A DNA stretch of 64,000 nt. It comes from Phytophthora sp. 'mugwort'. Lineage: Eukaryota > Oomycota > Peronosporomycetes > Peronosporales > Peronosporaceae. Positions 46,441 through 57,341 of the stretch are shown piece after piece. The translations under genes and the position numbers were made by a program. Within the stretch, counting starts at the first letter, position 1; every line of letters starts with the position of its first letter. The stretch lies in the NCBI GenBank assembly GCA_033558025.1, contig JAUCEF010000007.1, positions 2,046,001 to 2,110,000 on the forward strand, in the 5' to 3' direction. The notes beneath the pieces are model-generated. The model saw nothing but the letters and a program-made list of their open reading frames with translations. It had not been told where the DNA came from and searched no databases.

Positions 46441-48208
46441 AGCTACTCCAGCACGTTGGACATTCGAATCTAAGAGCGATCCTCGCGCTCCTCCCCTGTA
46501 TTCGAATACGTTCGAGGCTTTCGCTTGGATGGTAAAAAAAAAGCCGAACGCTTCTTTTATCCCCATCAGCGCCGCTCTCTGGCATTCGTATGGACAGTAT
46601 GATGCCCGTAAGCAAAGCGCATCATCGACCTATTCTATTTTAGCCAGTGAGATGCCTGTATTTGACCTCTTATGGACAACATGATGTCCCTAAGCAAGGG
46701 AATTTGAGGCGGTAGTCAAAGAGTTAACGAGACGGTATTCGACTCCCTGAGTCTTCCATACTCAAAGAGAGCGTGATTGCTGTAGCAATCCGCGTCGGTT
46801 GCGGGGTTGACTACAACTGCTATCAGGTGTACGGGGGTCGCACGCACCCTGGCTTAAGGACGCATAGCTTCTAACCGAGACAGACGCCCTGCGTCTCTGT
46901 CTTCTCTTCGCAGGAGGAAAGCCTGGCTTTCCTATTGTCCGTGGGACCACGTCTTGCGAACTTCTAGCTTAGATTAGAACTGAGCCTTTTTTATTAACAT
47001 GCTCATACGTTCCTACCTACTGTAAACTGCCTAATTAATACGTCACCGGCTTACAAATGAGTGGTCCTCAAGCCATGCTTCTCTCCTAAGTGCGATCCGT
47101 ACCTAGTGTATGGCCGCGTCATATTGTGTGACTACACCAAGTGATCACGGACCATCCATCAGGAACACCCCCCATTAAAACCTGGATGCGGCGCTAGTGA
47201 CACCTATACGGTCGCGGTTCCGAAGCAGCTGTGTGTATATCCTGGTAATAAGGCTGCAGTATATGCCTTGGATTGTACTAAGCTAGCCAGCTTCCATGGC
47301 AGTTCTAGGTGGCATGATGCATCTTCGCTTTAAGCGCGTAAAGACGGCTTCACAACAATGCACCTCTCTTTTTAAAGATCCGAAGATAAAACCTTCACGT
47401 GCCCCATGCATGTGCCAGCCGTGGCTCTAGCCCTACAATCCGCTCCCGGGTCTCGTATAATTCCCCCAACTTTCTGCCACCACATCGGTGTCGACACAAG
47501 AGACACAAGACGAAGATGATGAGCTTTGTCTGGCTGCCCTGCTAGTCCGCGAGCTTGGCGAGGCACGTACCAGCACGTCACACCAGCAGCGACGCACTAG
47601 CACAGCCCCCGGTGCTCAAGTTTACATCAACAGACTATTAGTCACAATTAGTGGATTGCCGGCAAAAAAAGGATAGCGGGCTAACGAAAGGGCTTACCTC
47701 GCATTCGTTCAGACGAGGCGAAGTTATGCAGGCAAGCGCCGATAGCCGTATTAGTCCCAACTGGGTTGTCAACACGGAACACGGGGGGGGGATATGTCTA
47801 GGGTGAGCAAGGCGTTTCTGATAATTTGTCGTGCTTTCAATCTCGTTGCGTTGGCTGAGGACGATATGCTGCGCTTTATACAATGAAACGGAATCAGAGG
47901 TAAAGCCAGTATGAAATCTACCGCTAGGACTAAGATTTACTCAGACAGGGACAATGATGTTCTTGCCTACTCCCGCGTGGCGAAGGAGATGTTGGAAGCT
48001 TTGTGTGCAAAGTGTCTCCATTGAGACTAGGAATCGGCGTCGAGGATACTTCCCCTCATCGTCGGAGACTGCAGCCTGTTGCTGCACCGGACTATCTTGT
48101 TCGGAGGCCCAGCGAGGGGAGTCATCTTGCCCTAGTTGAATAGACACAGTGGAGGCGTAAGAGAGCAGGTCGCGTGTAGACTTGTCGCTCTCGACATTAT
48201 TGCCAGGG
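46441..48208. other. Unassigned region with short palindromes
   Basis: No gene is supported in about 1.8 kb. A palindrome GGAAAGCC-T-GGCTTTCC lies at 46916-46932 and GATTGC-TGTA-GCAATC near 46770. An ORF at 47488-47676 starts with ATG but resembles nothing. The region could hold an LTR fragment; no matching partner was found. Confidence 0.4.
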
Positions 48209-48234
48209 AGTGTGTGTGTGTGGGGGGGGGGGGG
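48209..48234. repeat. (TG)n followed by a 13-G run
   Basis: A short TG microsatellite runs directly into G13 at about 48222-48234. The G-run is a possible quadruplex or sequencing-difficult site. Confidence 0.8.
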
Positions 48235-48370
48235 CGTTGCGTTGTAAAAAGTTTAAGGTCTCTTCTGGATTCTCGTAACGAGATTTGAAACGGTCTTTTT
48301 TTCTCGTCCTGAAACTTGTTTTCGTTCTGCAGCTCAAAAGCTCGTCAACCTCACGACACAAATACTCACA

Positions 48371-48441
48371 GCCCACAACTGGACTCGAACGCGCACCATC
48401 AGGGCCAAAGGCCTAGCGCCCAGCTATCGAGCTCCATGGGC
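48371..48441 (-). repeat. tRNA-like element, degenerate
   Basis: On the minus strand the acceptor halves GCCCATG and TGTGGGC pair (with wobbles), a D stem GCTC/GGGC forms, and a B box CGTTCGAGTCC is present. The anticodon and T stems have mismatches, so it is a pseudo-tRNA or SINE head. Confidence 0.5.
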
Positions 48442-48869
48442 ATAGGTTAGTCCACTAAACATAGCGGAAGTGGCCCCGCTGGCACGCCTCGCGACCCGCG
48501 CCTCAAGACACACCGCTGCACATTATATGCTGCAGACTGATACATAGCCCAACACGCGGGTACGTAGCCGGCACGCAGGACAGACCACCACACACACACG
48601 CACACACACACACACAAGCACGCCGCACAAATACGCACGCCACAACACACAGTTTATGGGGCTCACCGCAAGACGAGCTGCTGGGCGGCTTCGGGCGGTC
48701 AGGCACTACCGGATTGTGAGAGACAATGAAATACTGAATACTTGCAGCAAGGTTGAGAATTGAGAAGAAAAAAAAACTCACGCCGTATCGTTGGAACAGT
48801 CCAACCGGGTTGGAATTTTTCCCTCGCGATGATTTCTTCATTAATATCAGACGACTAACTAGGTTTGTA
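48442..48869. other. Gap with a CA microsatellite
   Basis: A (CA)n tract interrupted by G lies at 48587-48617. Nothing else was recognised. Confidence 0.55.
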
Positions 48870-48943
48870 GCTCTTGTAGCTCAGTTGGTTAGAGCGGTGG
48901 TCTTATGAGCCGCAGGTCGAGGGTTCGAGCCCCTCCTAGAGCA
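48870..48943 (+). tRNA. tRNA-Ile (anticodon UAU)
   Basis: 74 nt fold as a cloverleaf: acceptor GCTCTTG/CTAGAGC with one T-T mismatch at 6-67, D stem GCTC/GAGC, anticodon stem GTGGT/GCCGC (two wobbles), loop CTTATGA giving UAU, T stem GAGGG/CCCTC with loop TTCGAGC, discriminator A. A box TAGCTCAGTTGG and B box GGTTCGAGCCC are consensus. A TTTT terminator starts four bases after the gene. An identical copy is at 60287. Confidence 0.82.
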
Positions 48944-49590
48944 AGTTTTCATCCTGGAGGAGTACAGACGCTATTGAGAGCATGAAATACGATGTTATGC
49001 CTTTGCTGCGCGCTGTCGTACGCTTTGTCCCAAATGCACTCACTTAGTTCTTTCTGCAAAAACGTCCTCCATTTGGGGGCTTACGTAAGAGAAGCCTTAC
49101 AAACTCCCTCCTAACTGACCATGTGCCTTTGTTTAAACTTACCCCTCCCCTCATCCGACAAATAGGACATGTCATCTTTAATCTGCTGGTAGCCCTCGGA
49201 GGACTGAATGGCTGATGAATTATGGTCATTCGATCCTAAATTTCTTAAAAGTTGGTCCTTAGTCCAAATCGAAGCCCATCCGTAGGACCTGTTTCCCGAA
49301 CAGTGTTTGGACGAAAACAAAAAAGTGCAGATTGATGATTCTGCTCCAGTGGCTCGCCACCGCATGTAATTAACTTTAAACGCGCTTGCAAAGGACCTAC
49401 CTTTCGAGATCAGGGAGGGCACAAAAATATATACACGAAGGCCAATTGAGACAAGGTTCAAATCCTCAGTCTTCACTGCAATAGAAACGATTCATATTAC
49501 TATTTTCGTACCAATCCACTATAATATAATTTTTCAGATGTTCCCAACACATACACATATACAAATGCAATTTAGGCACTTGCCTATATG
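48944..49590. other. Unassigned region
   Basis: A 121-residue minus-strand ORF (49111-49476) has an open frame but no recognisable family or codon signal, so it is not called. Confidence 0.35.
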
Positions 49591-49695
49591 CGAGTGGGTG
49601 TCCGTGACATGCATAAAAGTACATATACCTTAATGTGTTGTTATATCGTACTATAACTATTTGTACGTTTTATGCATGTCGTGGACACTCACTCG
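49591..49695. repeat. Long imperfect hairpin, about 37-bp arms
   Basis: The arm 49591-49627 (begins CGAGTGGGTGTCC, contains GACATGCATAAAA) is the reverse complement of 49657-49695 with about four mismatches and a one-base bulge; the loop is about 29 bases. It could be a foldback/MITE-like element or a structured RNA. Confidence 0.75.
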
Positions 49696-49866
49696 TTCAT
49701 TCAACACTCAATGAAAAAGTATCGTAGGCACGCACTTCGAGTTCACTAGCAAACAACATCTCAAGGCCACGCATGGTGGTGCTTGACTTATAAGCTCAAT
49801 GTTACCTGTGGATTCGACCATTGGAACTCTAGCAGTGTATAATTTAGCACTGCGTACCTACTCGCC

Positions 49867-49922
49867 TCACTCACTCACTCACTCAATCACATCCACTCAC
49901 TCACTCATTCATTCATTCACTC
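49867..49922. repeat. (CACT)n/(CATT)n microsatellite
   Basis: Imperfect tetranucleotide array of CACT then CATT, about 56 bases. Confidence 0.85.
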
Positions 49923-49980
49923 CACAATCTAACCACTACATTGTATTATATTCGACAAAATTTTGCATACCACTGGTATA

Positions 49981-51364
49981 CAGTGCGCGCCAAATCGTTA
50001 GGATCCCCCAGTTTTGAGGATACTTTTGCCGATATCTCGGCTTGTAGGCATCGTTAGAAGCTGTTGATTTAGGAATGTTGTTGTTATTATGGATACTAAG
50101 GGGGGGGCTTGTGCTAACGATCGGGAATTCAATGGCCTTAGTATGGCTGGCATACAAAGTCTCGGTTTCGGCAGGAGCGACAAAAACTATAATACCATAC
50201 GCTTTTTCTGAAAAAGCATACATTTTTATGAAAACCATACAAACTTCAATATTAAAAGTTAGTACGTAGTGAGACCGCCCTTCTGCTTGATCACAGCAAG
50301 GCAGTGGCGAGGCATGGATTCTACGAGCTTGAGTAAATATGTCTGTTCGACGGAGGTCCAAGCAGCCATAATGGCTTCTTCGAGCTCGCCAACGGTACGG
50401 TACTGGCGACAATGGGCGTACACACGAGCCGCCATTACCGACCAGACGTTCTCGATGGGGTTGCAGTCAGGGGCGGGCCGGCCAAACCATGGTGTTGACG
50501 TCCATTTCTTGCAAGAAGCTTGTCGTTTCACGCGAGGCGTGGATCGACGCGTTGTCTTGCTGAAAAATGAAGTCAACACCATGGTAACGGTGAGCAAAAC
50601 GTAGCAAATACTCATACACAGTGTAAATGTAGTTTTGACGACCCCTCAGTATGGCCAACTCGCTTTTACCACGGGCACTGAACGCACCCCAGACCACCAC
50701 GCTGCCCCCACCATTCTGGCGCTGCACGAACGACTGAGCTGGTTGGCGCATGTCATGCCAGTAGAACTTGAACCCATCAGGTCCATCCAGGTTAAGCTTT
50801 TTTTCATAAAAAAAAAAGTGTATTGCCATATCCCTACACGTAAAAATGTCAGAAAATTACCACAACATAGAAAAGAATAAGGTAGACTTACCTGGATTGA
50901 GTTTATGCTCTTCAGCCCAACTCATGCATGCAGCCTTGAGGGCCGCTGGAAGAGGCAGCGTACGGTCAATCTTGTTATAAACCAGATGGTCCATACGCTG
51001 TAGGATTCTCTGCACGGTGCGTACCGACGCCTTCATCCCGAGCTGGGTCTTGAGCTCCGCGGCAAAATGTTCGCCGGTCGCCGCCGTGCGACGAGCAGCC
51101 GCACTTCCCTCTCCGTCAGTGCTGGCCACCGCCCTGCGCTTGGTCTGTCACCCTTGCTATCGCTCTGCGGGCCGCGCTCCGTCTTGATAGCCTTCCGCAC
51201 CGACGTGCGCGAGCGGCCGTTTTTTTAAGTCTCGTGGATAGAAACTCCGCCGTCGCGAAGCCCGATGATCCACCAATAAACAACAGCTTCTGAATATGCA
51301 TACAAGCCGAGATATCGGCAAAAATATCCCGAAAATTAGGGTCCTAACGATTTGGCGCGCTTTG
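49981..51364 (-). mobile_element. Full-length mariner-like transposon, inactivated
   Basis: 1384 bp bounded by terminal inverted repeats of about 65 bp (left 49981-50046, right 51301-51364; shared core CGCGCCAAATCGTTAGGA and GCCGATATCTCGGCTTGTA) and by TA dinucleotides at 49979-49980 and 51365-51366, the expected target duplication. The minus-strand transposase reads RRWPALTEREVRLL, GEHFAAELKTQLG, KKLNLDGPDGFKFYWHD, FIFQQDNASIHASRE and PDCNPIENVWSVM, ending KQKGGLTTY at 50259. It has frameshifts near 51090 and 50470 and a GT..AG-bounded break at 50830-50879. The residue where relatives have the first catalytic Asp (F-S-D-E-K-K) is Tyr (F-F-Y-E-K-K, codon at 50806-50808). Confidence 0.92.
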
Positions 51365-52342
51365 TACAGGATGCCGGGTGTGGAGACTCCACCACTTTTC
51401 TCGATCTCGGTGTACTCAATGACCGTCTAGAAGGTTGATCGCAAAGTTACTCGAGGGCTACGCAAAGCTAGCTGCCTGTGCGAGAAGCAAGGTGTGGACC
51501 AATCAGCCCCGGCTTCTCATGGCTTGTAAGTGGGGCCAAGTGGATTGCCGTTGTGAAAGCTAATTGTACCTTAAACTGCTTGACGGCTCAAATGATACGG
51601 AAACCATCGTCACTTACAAAAAGAAATCGCGGAATGAGCGCATGTTGACCTTTGCGCTCTCACGTTAGGGGCTGGTCCAAAAATCAAAAAGCGATTTTCA
51701 TTCTAAACAAACGGTGAAGCTCATTGGCTCATTTTTACCCTAACCCGTAAAATCCATTCTCATGTGAGAACACCTTGCTGGGCCATTCTCAAACTCAAAC
51801 CGGTTCTCACCAATTGTACCCCTGTTTTATTATATTGGAAGATTTCTCCGCCATAACACTTTTTGACCCTGCGCTTCTTGTTGGTGCCGCCGCTGCCGTC
51901 GTCGATAGCGACGTCGGCTTGTACATCGTCGGTGTCGATGATGGCTTCGTTTGCGATGCCGCCGCGGCCGGCAAACCTCTCGCACAGTATTGGCATGTGT
52001 GAGGGAGGCTCCGTGGTGGGACTTGATTACTTGTGATGCCGATCTCCTCTGAGTGCTTCTTGTACTCGGCCTTGGTCTTGGCGTTCTTGCTCCGCAGCTG
52101 CTTGTCAGTAACAGGCACAATCATCTCTCGGTCAGCGTGACGGCAAAAATTCGCCACGCGATCTCCTTTTGTTTGGTGGTCTGCGCTTTGGCGAGGCGCC
52201 GAGCAACACTGGCATGGTTGTCAGAGTTGGATGCAAGCCGTGTTTCCAAATAAACCTTATAGCCAATGACAACATCCTAACTTTGACTACCTTCCCGAGC
52301 TCGCTGGATCCAATGAGTGGGACCTTTCGGTCCAGCCAGCAA
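51365..52342. other. Unassigned region next to the Harbinger element
   Basis: Minus-strand ORFs at 51760-52170 (for example YKKHSEEIGITSNQVPP) are open but unrecognised; they may be part of another decayed element. Confidence 0.35.
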
Positions 52343-53560
52343 AATGCCAACTCGAAGTCGCAAGAGAAGAGTGCTGAGCGCGCTTCGGAAGCTATGGAAC
52401 ACAGTACTAGACAGCCAGCTAGATGGTGAAGATGGTGGCTCCAGTACGGACGAGGAACAAGACGAGTTTGCAACGACGTATCGTCTTGAAAATGAAGCGG
52501 TATATTATCCCCCGCCGTCGACTTCCTTGCCCTCCCTCAAGAATTTATTATTACCTCACTGAAATGCCAGTTCAAGCTCCACTTTCGACTTCCACGTCCG
52601 TACTTTTTGGCTGTCTGCTCTCTAGTCGCTGGCCTTCCGGAGTTTCAGAGCACAGCAAGAAAGCTGCAGAAGCTGAGCGTGGAGGTGCATCTTATGAGAC
52701 TTCTCAAAGTACCGGGGTCGACCGACGGCGAAGGCCATTCAGCTGACATTTGTCAGTAGGCGGGCATACACCTGAGGATGTACTGGCTAAGCGGGTGATC
52801 CGAGCGCTCAATAGTTTCACAAGCAAGGTGACCATGTGGCCTGATACTGACGAGAGACGCGAAATATCGTGTAGAATCAAGATTGCTACAACCTTGCCTC
52901 AATGTATTGGTATGAGTGACGGAAGTCTTTTCCGCTGCTAACGCGACCCCAGGACCATGGTGAAGACGACTACTCGCGCAAGGCGTCCTACGCCATCAAT
53001 GGTTTGGTTGTATGCGACGATTTTTGCCGTATTCGCTACGAGAATGTTGACTGGCCCGGATCCAGCCACGATAATCGAATTTGGCGAAACTGCAAAGTCG
53101 CGCAACACGAAGATCGGTACTTCAATGAGGAGCAGTATTTACTCGGTGACTATGCGTATCAGGCTTCACGTGTACTGGTCCCGGCGTTTAAAACTTCGCA
53201 GGGTGGGTACGTTGATGCAAAAAAAAAAACGTACTTCAACAAGTGCCTGGCTAAAATTCGGATTCGCGTTGAGCACTGTATCGGAATACTCAAAGGCTGA
53301 TTCCCGCTGCTAAGAAAGCTATGTTGTAGACTGCGGAAACGAAAAAAAATGAAGGTTATCATTGAATTAATTCGGGCGTGTATGATTCTACACAACATGG
53401 CTATCGCAGATCCTGTCCCGAGAGAATGGATTCAACCTGAACCTGGTTCTGAAGATGATGCAGACGAACCTGACGATCCCTTGACATGCGATGCGCCAAT
53501 GGTGTTGAGCGGCGCGACTACTTGCGCGGTTTGGTGTTCGACAAACGGTTTCTAACTCGC
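52343..53560 (+). mobile_element. PIF/Harbinger transposase remnant (DDE_Tnp_4)
   Basis: The N-terminal part starts MPTRSRKRRVLSAL (52343) with an acidic stretch. Then WPDTDERREISCRIKIATTL and QCIGMSDGSLF (52840-52930) give the first Asp region. VVCDDFCRIRYENVDWPGSS with SHDNRIWRN, QYLLGDYAYQ and FNKCLAKIRIRVEHCIGILKG (53000-53300) complete the DDE_4 core. A stop and frame change after SLF (about 52935), another change near 53000, and a stop after GILKG (TGA for Arg) break the frame. The last part is HNMAIADPVP. The partner Myb-like gene lies just downstream on the other strand. Confidence 0.85.
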
Positions 53561-53633
53561 TGCTAGCGGCGGGCCCTGGATCACGCTGGGGGAGGTAGCA
53601 GACGATCGACTTCAGCGGCTGAGACTCCGTTGT

Positions 53634-54386
53634 CTAGAAGCTGCTTGCGTGCAAGTACAAGTTGCACCAAAGCGTCGCGCTAAGCAAATTCCAGCTGAAC
53701 CTTTTCAAGGCTAAATCAACATTGGCTTGGTCCTCCTTCAACTTAACCTCACGGTGTTTAAGCTCCAACTTCGTTTCCTGAAGCCTTAGCAAATGGTTAG
53801 TTTTCTGCGCTCGTTGTTTGCACGCCTGACTCTGCTGGTCCAGCAACCGGTCGACTGAGTCTGAGTTTTGCCGCTTAGATTCCAAACCATCATCTACATG
53901 CGCAAGCGGGCGCTTCTCACCAAGTTGGGCGACGCTGCCAAAGCTATCTGCGGTCTCGTCTTCGTCGATCTCATCCGAGGTAACTCGTGGGCGGACCGAG
54001 GGGCGGGATTCAAACACAACCAACTTGTAGTAGTAGGGACAGCGTTTGAGGATTTCGCCTCGGAGAGTCGACTCGCTCGTGATACCGGAGCCAGTTTGTG
54101 CCTGAAAGTCGACAGTCTCGCGAAATTGCCTCTCAATCGAATTAATGTTCTCACGGACATCAGCTGTTGAGCGATGCGTGATCCCAACAGCTTTTAGCTC
54201 AAACACAATTTCTTTCAGTGAGGCCTCCTTGGTGTTGCCGTTGGTGCGATCGCTTCCCAGCCATTTGTTGTAGTTAGTCTCCGTGGAGAGCCTGTCCAGG
54301 ACGACCTGCAGCGAGGACTTGCTGTCTTCTTTTCCATCGCGGTCCCAGAAGATCGGCTTTTCTTGACATGTTGTCGTCGTGCTCAT
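53634..54386 (-). CDS. Harbinger-associated Myb/SANT-like accessory protein
   Basis: The ORF from MSTTTTCQEKPIFWDRDG gives 250 residues. Residues 12-100 have the trihelix/Myb-like pattern (FWDRDGKEDSKSSLQVVLDR, NYNKWLGSDRTNGNTKE, IVFELKAVGITHRSTADVRE) that PIF/Harbinger elements carry as a second DNA-binding protein needed for transposition. Then come an acidic region, a basic patch and a coiled coil (RLQETKLELKHREVKLKEDQ). The last 20 residues look frame-shifted: a neighbouring frame continues ALVQLVLARKQLLDNGVSA, as a normal end would. It faces the transposase remnant tail to tail, 73 bp away. It is element-borne, not a host gene. Confidence 0.72.
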   Translation of the reverse strand: MSTTTTCQEKPIFWDRDGKEDSKSSLQVVLDRLSTETNYNKWLGSDRTNGNTKEASLKEIVFELKAVGITHRSTADVRENINSIERQFRETVDFQAQTGSGITSESTLRGEILKRCPYYYKLVVFESRPSVRPRVTSDEIDEDETADSFGSVAQLGEKRPLAHVDDGLESKRQNSDSVDRLLDQQSQACKQRAQKTNHLLRLQETKLELKHREVKLKEDQANVDLALKRFSWNLLSATLWCNLYLHASSF

Positions 54387-54833
54387 TCGCTCGCGTTGAG
54401 ATCTTCGCCCGTAGTTTTGATGTGTCACACACCCCTTGTAATGCAAGCGATCTCTTGGAAAGAAAAGCTGGGGTAAGATCTCTTGGATTGCAGGAAATTT
54501 TTGTCCAATGTGGTGACGAGGTGCTTCTTGGAAAAAGGCTTGCATTCAACTCTGACAACAACTATTCTCAAAGCGAATGCGCAGCAGCGCAGTGATCATC
54601 GCATCCGTTCACAGTAGCGTTCGATGCGGCTGTCCTCCGCCGACCACGACGGTACTCTGTCCCACGTTCTCCGCCATTGTGCTCTCCAAAAAATGACGAG
54701 ATGGATCGCTGCCAGCACGAGAATGAGAATGGATTTGTGGTTCAGAAGTGTGTGTGTGTGTGTGTGTGTTGAGTGAATGGTATCAGGTTTAAGATCCATT
54801 ATCCGAGCGCTTTTTTAGTATCGTTAGGCAGTC
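54387..54833. other. Gap with a TG microsatellite
   Basis: A (TG)10 tract lies at about 54749-54769. The rest probably belongs to the Harbinger end; no terminal repeat was identified. Confidence 0.5.
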
Positions 54834-54888
54834 AATGGTTGAGGTTAAACTCCGTATATGATTATACGGAGTTTAAACCTCAACCATT
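54834..54888. repeat. Near-perfect 25-bp hairpin followed by a T run
   Basis: Arm 54834-54858 (AATGGTTGAGGTTAAACTCC...) and arm 54863-54888 pair over 25 bp with one bulged T and a 4-base loop TGAT. Eleven or more T follow at once. It resembles a small foldback element or a Pol III-type terminated hairpin RNA. Confidence 0.85.
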
Positions 54889-55379
54889 TTTTTTTTTTTA
54901 TAAAAACCAGCTTATGCCAAGGAATGTGTTGGTGTTTCCTAAATGAGAACCTCTTGCTAGAAAAAAATTCCGTCATTGGAATTTCTTCTCAGAGTAATAA
55001 AGGGTAGCACGGCGTTAACCTAGCTCAGACACCAAGCGCCATGTTGCTCGACGAACCTTCAGACGAGCCAGGCAAAGACGATGTAATAGTCCAAGTACGT
55101 TTCCTAAAGGCATGCTGCGTATAATCGATCGCATGTATCATCTGTTTGGCAAAACCGACATACAAAACTCGTTTTAGCACTAGCTTTTGTAACGATAATC
55201 CGCTGGTTAGCACGCTGACTACAATGGCAAGCTATGAATTGTCCATTGAAGTCTAGATTAGCCACAGTTAAGAGATAAAAATAGCTCGAATTGCAGTCTG
55301 AAGTGCATTTCCGACTTATCTCCCTCTAACACAGACTGCACAGGCCAGTCGTTCGCATGACCTACAGACTTTGGTTGGC
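54889..55379. other. Unassigned region
   Basis: No recognisable coding or RNA signal; AT-rich after the hairpin. Confidence 0.35.
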
Positions 55380-56350
55380 GCGAGGTGTCGCTGCTACACG
55401 TGTATGGTGTCCCTATTGACTTCATTAGTGACATCTTGAACCGAAGCCCTGCAAAAATATCCGAGAAGGGGGTGGTTTATGAAGACGCGAATCCCTCCCG
55501 TAGCTCGCATTGGTCCCCGGAGGGATTCGCGAAGATGTTCAAGGGTACGTCAAATGTCATTCTACGTTTTACCTGGAAGAGCTACAGGCGTTTCTGCAAA
55601 AGGAGCACCCCGAAGTCACTAATATGTCGCTCGACAGTCAGTCGAGCGCCTCATTTTTACTTGGGGGTTACTGTGAAGATTCTAACACGTGCAGCCCGTG
55701 AAAAAGTGTTCCGAAAGAGGTACGATTGACTCATAATATACACTTTTTACTCATATTTGACATAGAACCTGTCGTTTTGTATAGGTTTTGAACTACAAAG
55801 CTAATCTCCACACGATCTACTTTTATCCAGAACAGCTCATTTTTATTGATGAGACGTCTAAAGACGGCCGTCATGCGTAACGGTAGGTCCGCCCGCCATA
55901 TTAAGTGCGTGGTGAAGCTGCCATTTTCGCGAGGCCAGTGCCGATTAATACTTGCTGCGTTGATCATCAAGGCTTCGCAACATGAAAAACAACTGAGGGG
56001 ACGTTCACGCACTCGCCATTCTCGAGCCTTTATCAAACAGGTGATCCTTCTCCTCAGTCTATGGCCTTTTCCTAGATCCATGGCATCTTAGACAATGCTA
56101 AAATTCATATGTACAGTGAGTTAGAGCAAGCCGTCCACCAGTGTGGAGCTAGGCTGCTGTATTTGCCTCCTCACTGCCCAGGGCTTAAATCCGATCGAGA
56201 TCGGCTTCGATGCGCTGAAACAAAAATGGATTCAACGCAACGCCGAGCTGGTATTTCCGCTGTATCCAGACGCAGTCTTAAAGGTGTAAATTAAAGCGTG
56301 CGTCGGGCACATCAATATAAAGGGTCGCTTGGAATTAATGGTTAATGTGG
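55380..56350 (+). mobile_element. Tc1/mariner-type (DDE_3) transposase remnant
   Basis: Fragments in three frames follow the family order: FYLEELQAFLQKEHPEVTN (55565-55620), FYPEQLIFIDETSKDGRHA with the first Asp (55820-55875), VKLPFSRGQ, HGILDNAKIHMYSELEQAVH with the second Asp (56080-56140), and QCGARLLYLPPHCPGLKS. The expected NPIE glutamate is lost by a frame change ('NPIEIGF' reads only in another frame at 56190). It is clearly different from the mariner at 50-51.4 kb. Confidence 0.8.
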
Positions 56351-56472
56351 CTACGACGTCAACAAGCTTCGTTATAAGCCATTCGACAGCTTATGTGGGG
56401 CAGAAGATGAATAAACCCCATTATTGGCAACATTAGGTCGTTTTGATTCGACTTGCCTGGACTACCTAGTTG

Positions 56473-56982
56473 TTAGCTCCTCGTGGCGATCATTTTCGTC
56501 CGTGTCTTCGGCTTGTGGGTCCACCGGTATGAAACCATGACATATTCCTTGAGTAAAATGTAGTGGGCTGGTAGTCCAAAGGCTGCACGTAGCGAACTAC
56601 GTCTACGTGACAGTTCGTCCAATTTTCGCTTACTTCCAGCGGTTAGTCGCAATATATGACTTCTGTTGATGCCGCTTCCAAAGTTGATGCAGTCAGAGCA
56701 GCGTCTAATGGTATCCCTTGCCTGATAGTATTGTCGTCTGGCAAAGAACCGGTGTGGCATCAGGCTGGTGTGTATGCGTGGTTCATCGTAATTAGTCCAA
56801 GCGAAACGGTGTTCCTCTTGAAACCGTTGCACAGCTGCAGTTGCGTCCCGAATCCGCGCTGCCGTCGCGCGGTGTATGATAAAAAGCGCGACCCCGACAG
56901 TAAACCCAAAACTAAAACCGCAAGTTGCCGAGAATGTTTGGCTCCATGCTTGTTCGTCATTGCTCGGACCCGCTTCAGCCAT
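56473..56982 (-). CDS. Hypothetical protein with one hydrophobic segment
   Basis: An uninterrupted ORF of 169 residues from an ATG (MAEAGPSNDEQAWSQTFSA). It has one possible membrane helix at about 24-37 (FGFTVGVALFIIHRA), an Arg-rich middle (RFFARRQYYQARDTIRRC) and a basic C-terminus. No family was recognised and it stands among transposon remnants, so it could be a real lineage-specific gene, part of an element, or a chance ORF. No introns are needed. Confidence 0.4.
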   Translation of the reverse strand: MAEAGPSNDEQAWSQTFSATCGFSFGFTVGVALFIIHRATAARIRDATAAVQRFQEEHRFAWTNYDEPRIHTSLMPHRFFARRQYYQARDTIRRCSDCINFGSGINRSHILRLTAGSKRKLDELSRRRSSLRAAFGLPAHYILLKEYVMVSYRWTHKPKTRTKMIATRS

Positions 56983-57341
56983 GTCAACAATGCACTAAAA
57001 TTATCCTCTGTCATTATTCGCAGCTAGGCTGGGGTACCCGCTACCTGAGCGAAAATATATGTTTTGTCACTGAGAATCAGCTTGATGAAGGGAGTTTCCT
57101 CAAAAATCTAAGTAGCTTCGCGCGAAGGACGTCAAATCTAAAAGTAGGAGAGAAAGAGCGTGTGGGGCGAGTTGATAAAGAAGGCTTCTTGGCGAGGTTG
57201 CAAAACCAAAAGTGAGTGGGATTGATGTCGTTATTGTTCTCTACCTTCCTAGCTCATTTCTTCTACTGTTTTTGCTACGGTGAGTTTTCTAATCCCATCA
57301 GGTATCCCATATGTATAGTGGGAAGATGCAAAAATTGTGGT
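56983..57341. other. Unassigned region
   Basis: No supported gene; it holds the upstream flank of the hypothetical ORF. Confidence 0.35.

Noticed and set aside
46088..46615. 175-residue minus-strand ORF rich in Trp, Arg and Cys
   Set aside because: It is a direct product of the 20-bp tandem repeat.
46690..47680. Possible LTR of a retrotransposon
   Set aside because: Only short palindromes were found; no second copy, primer-binding site or gag/pol frame nearby.
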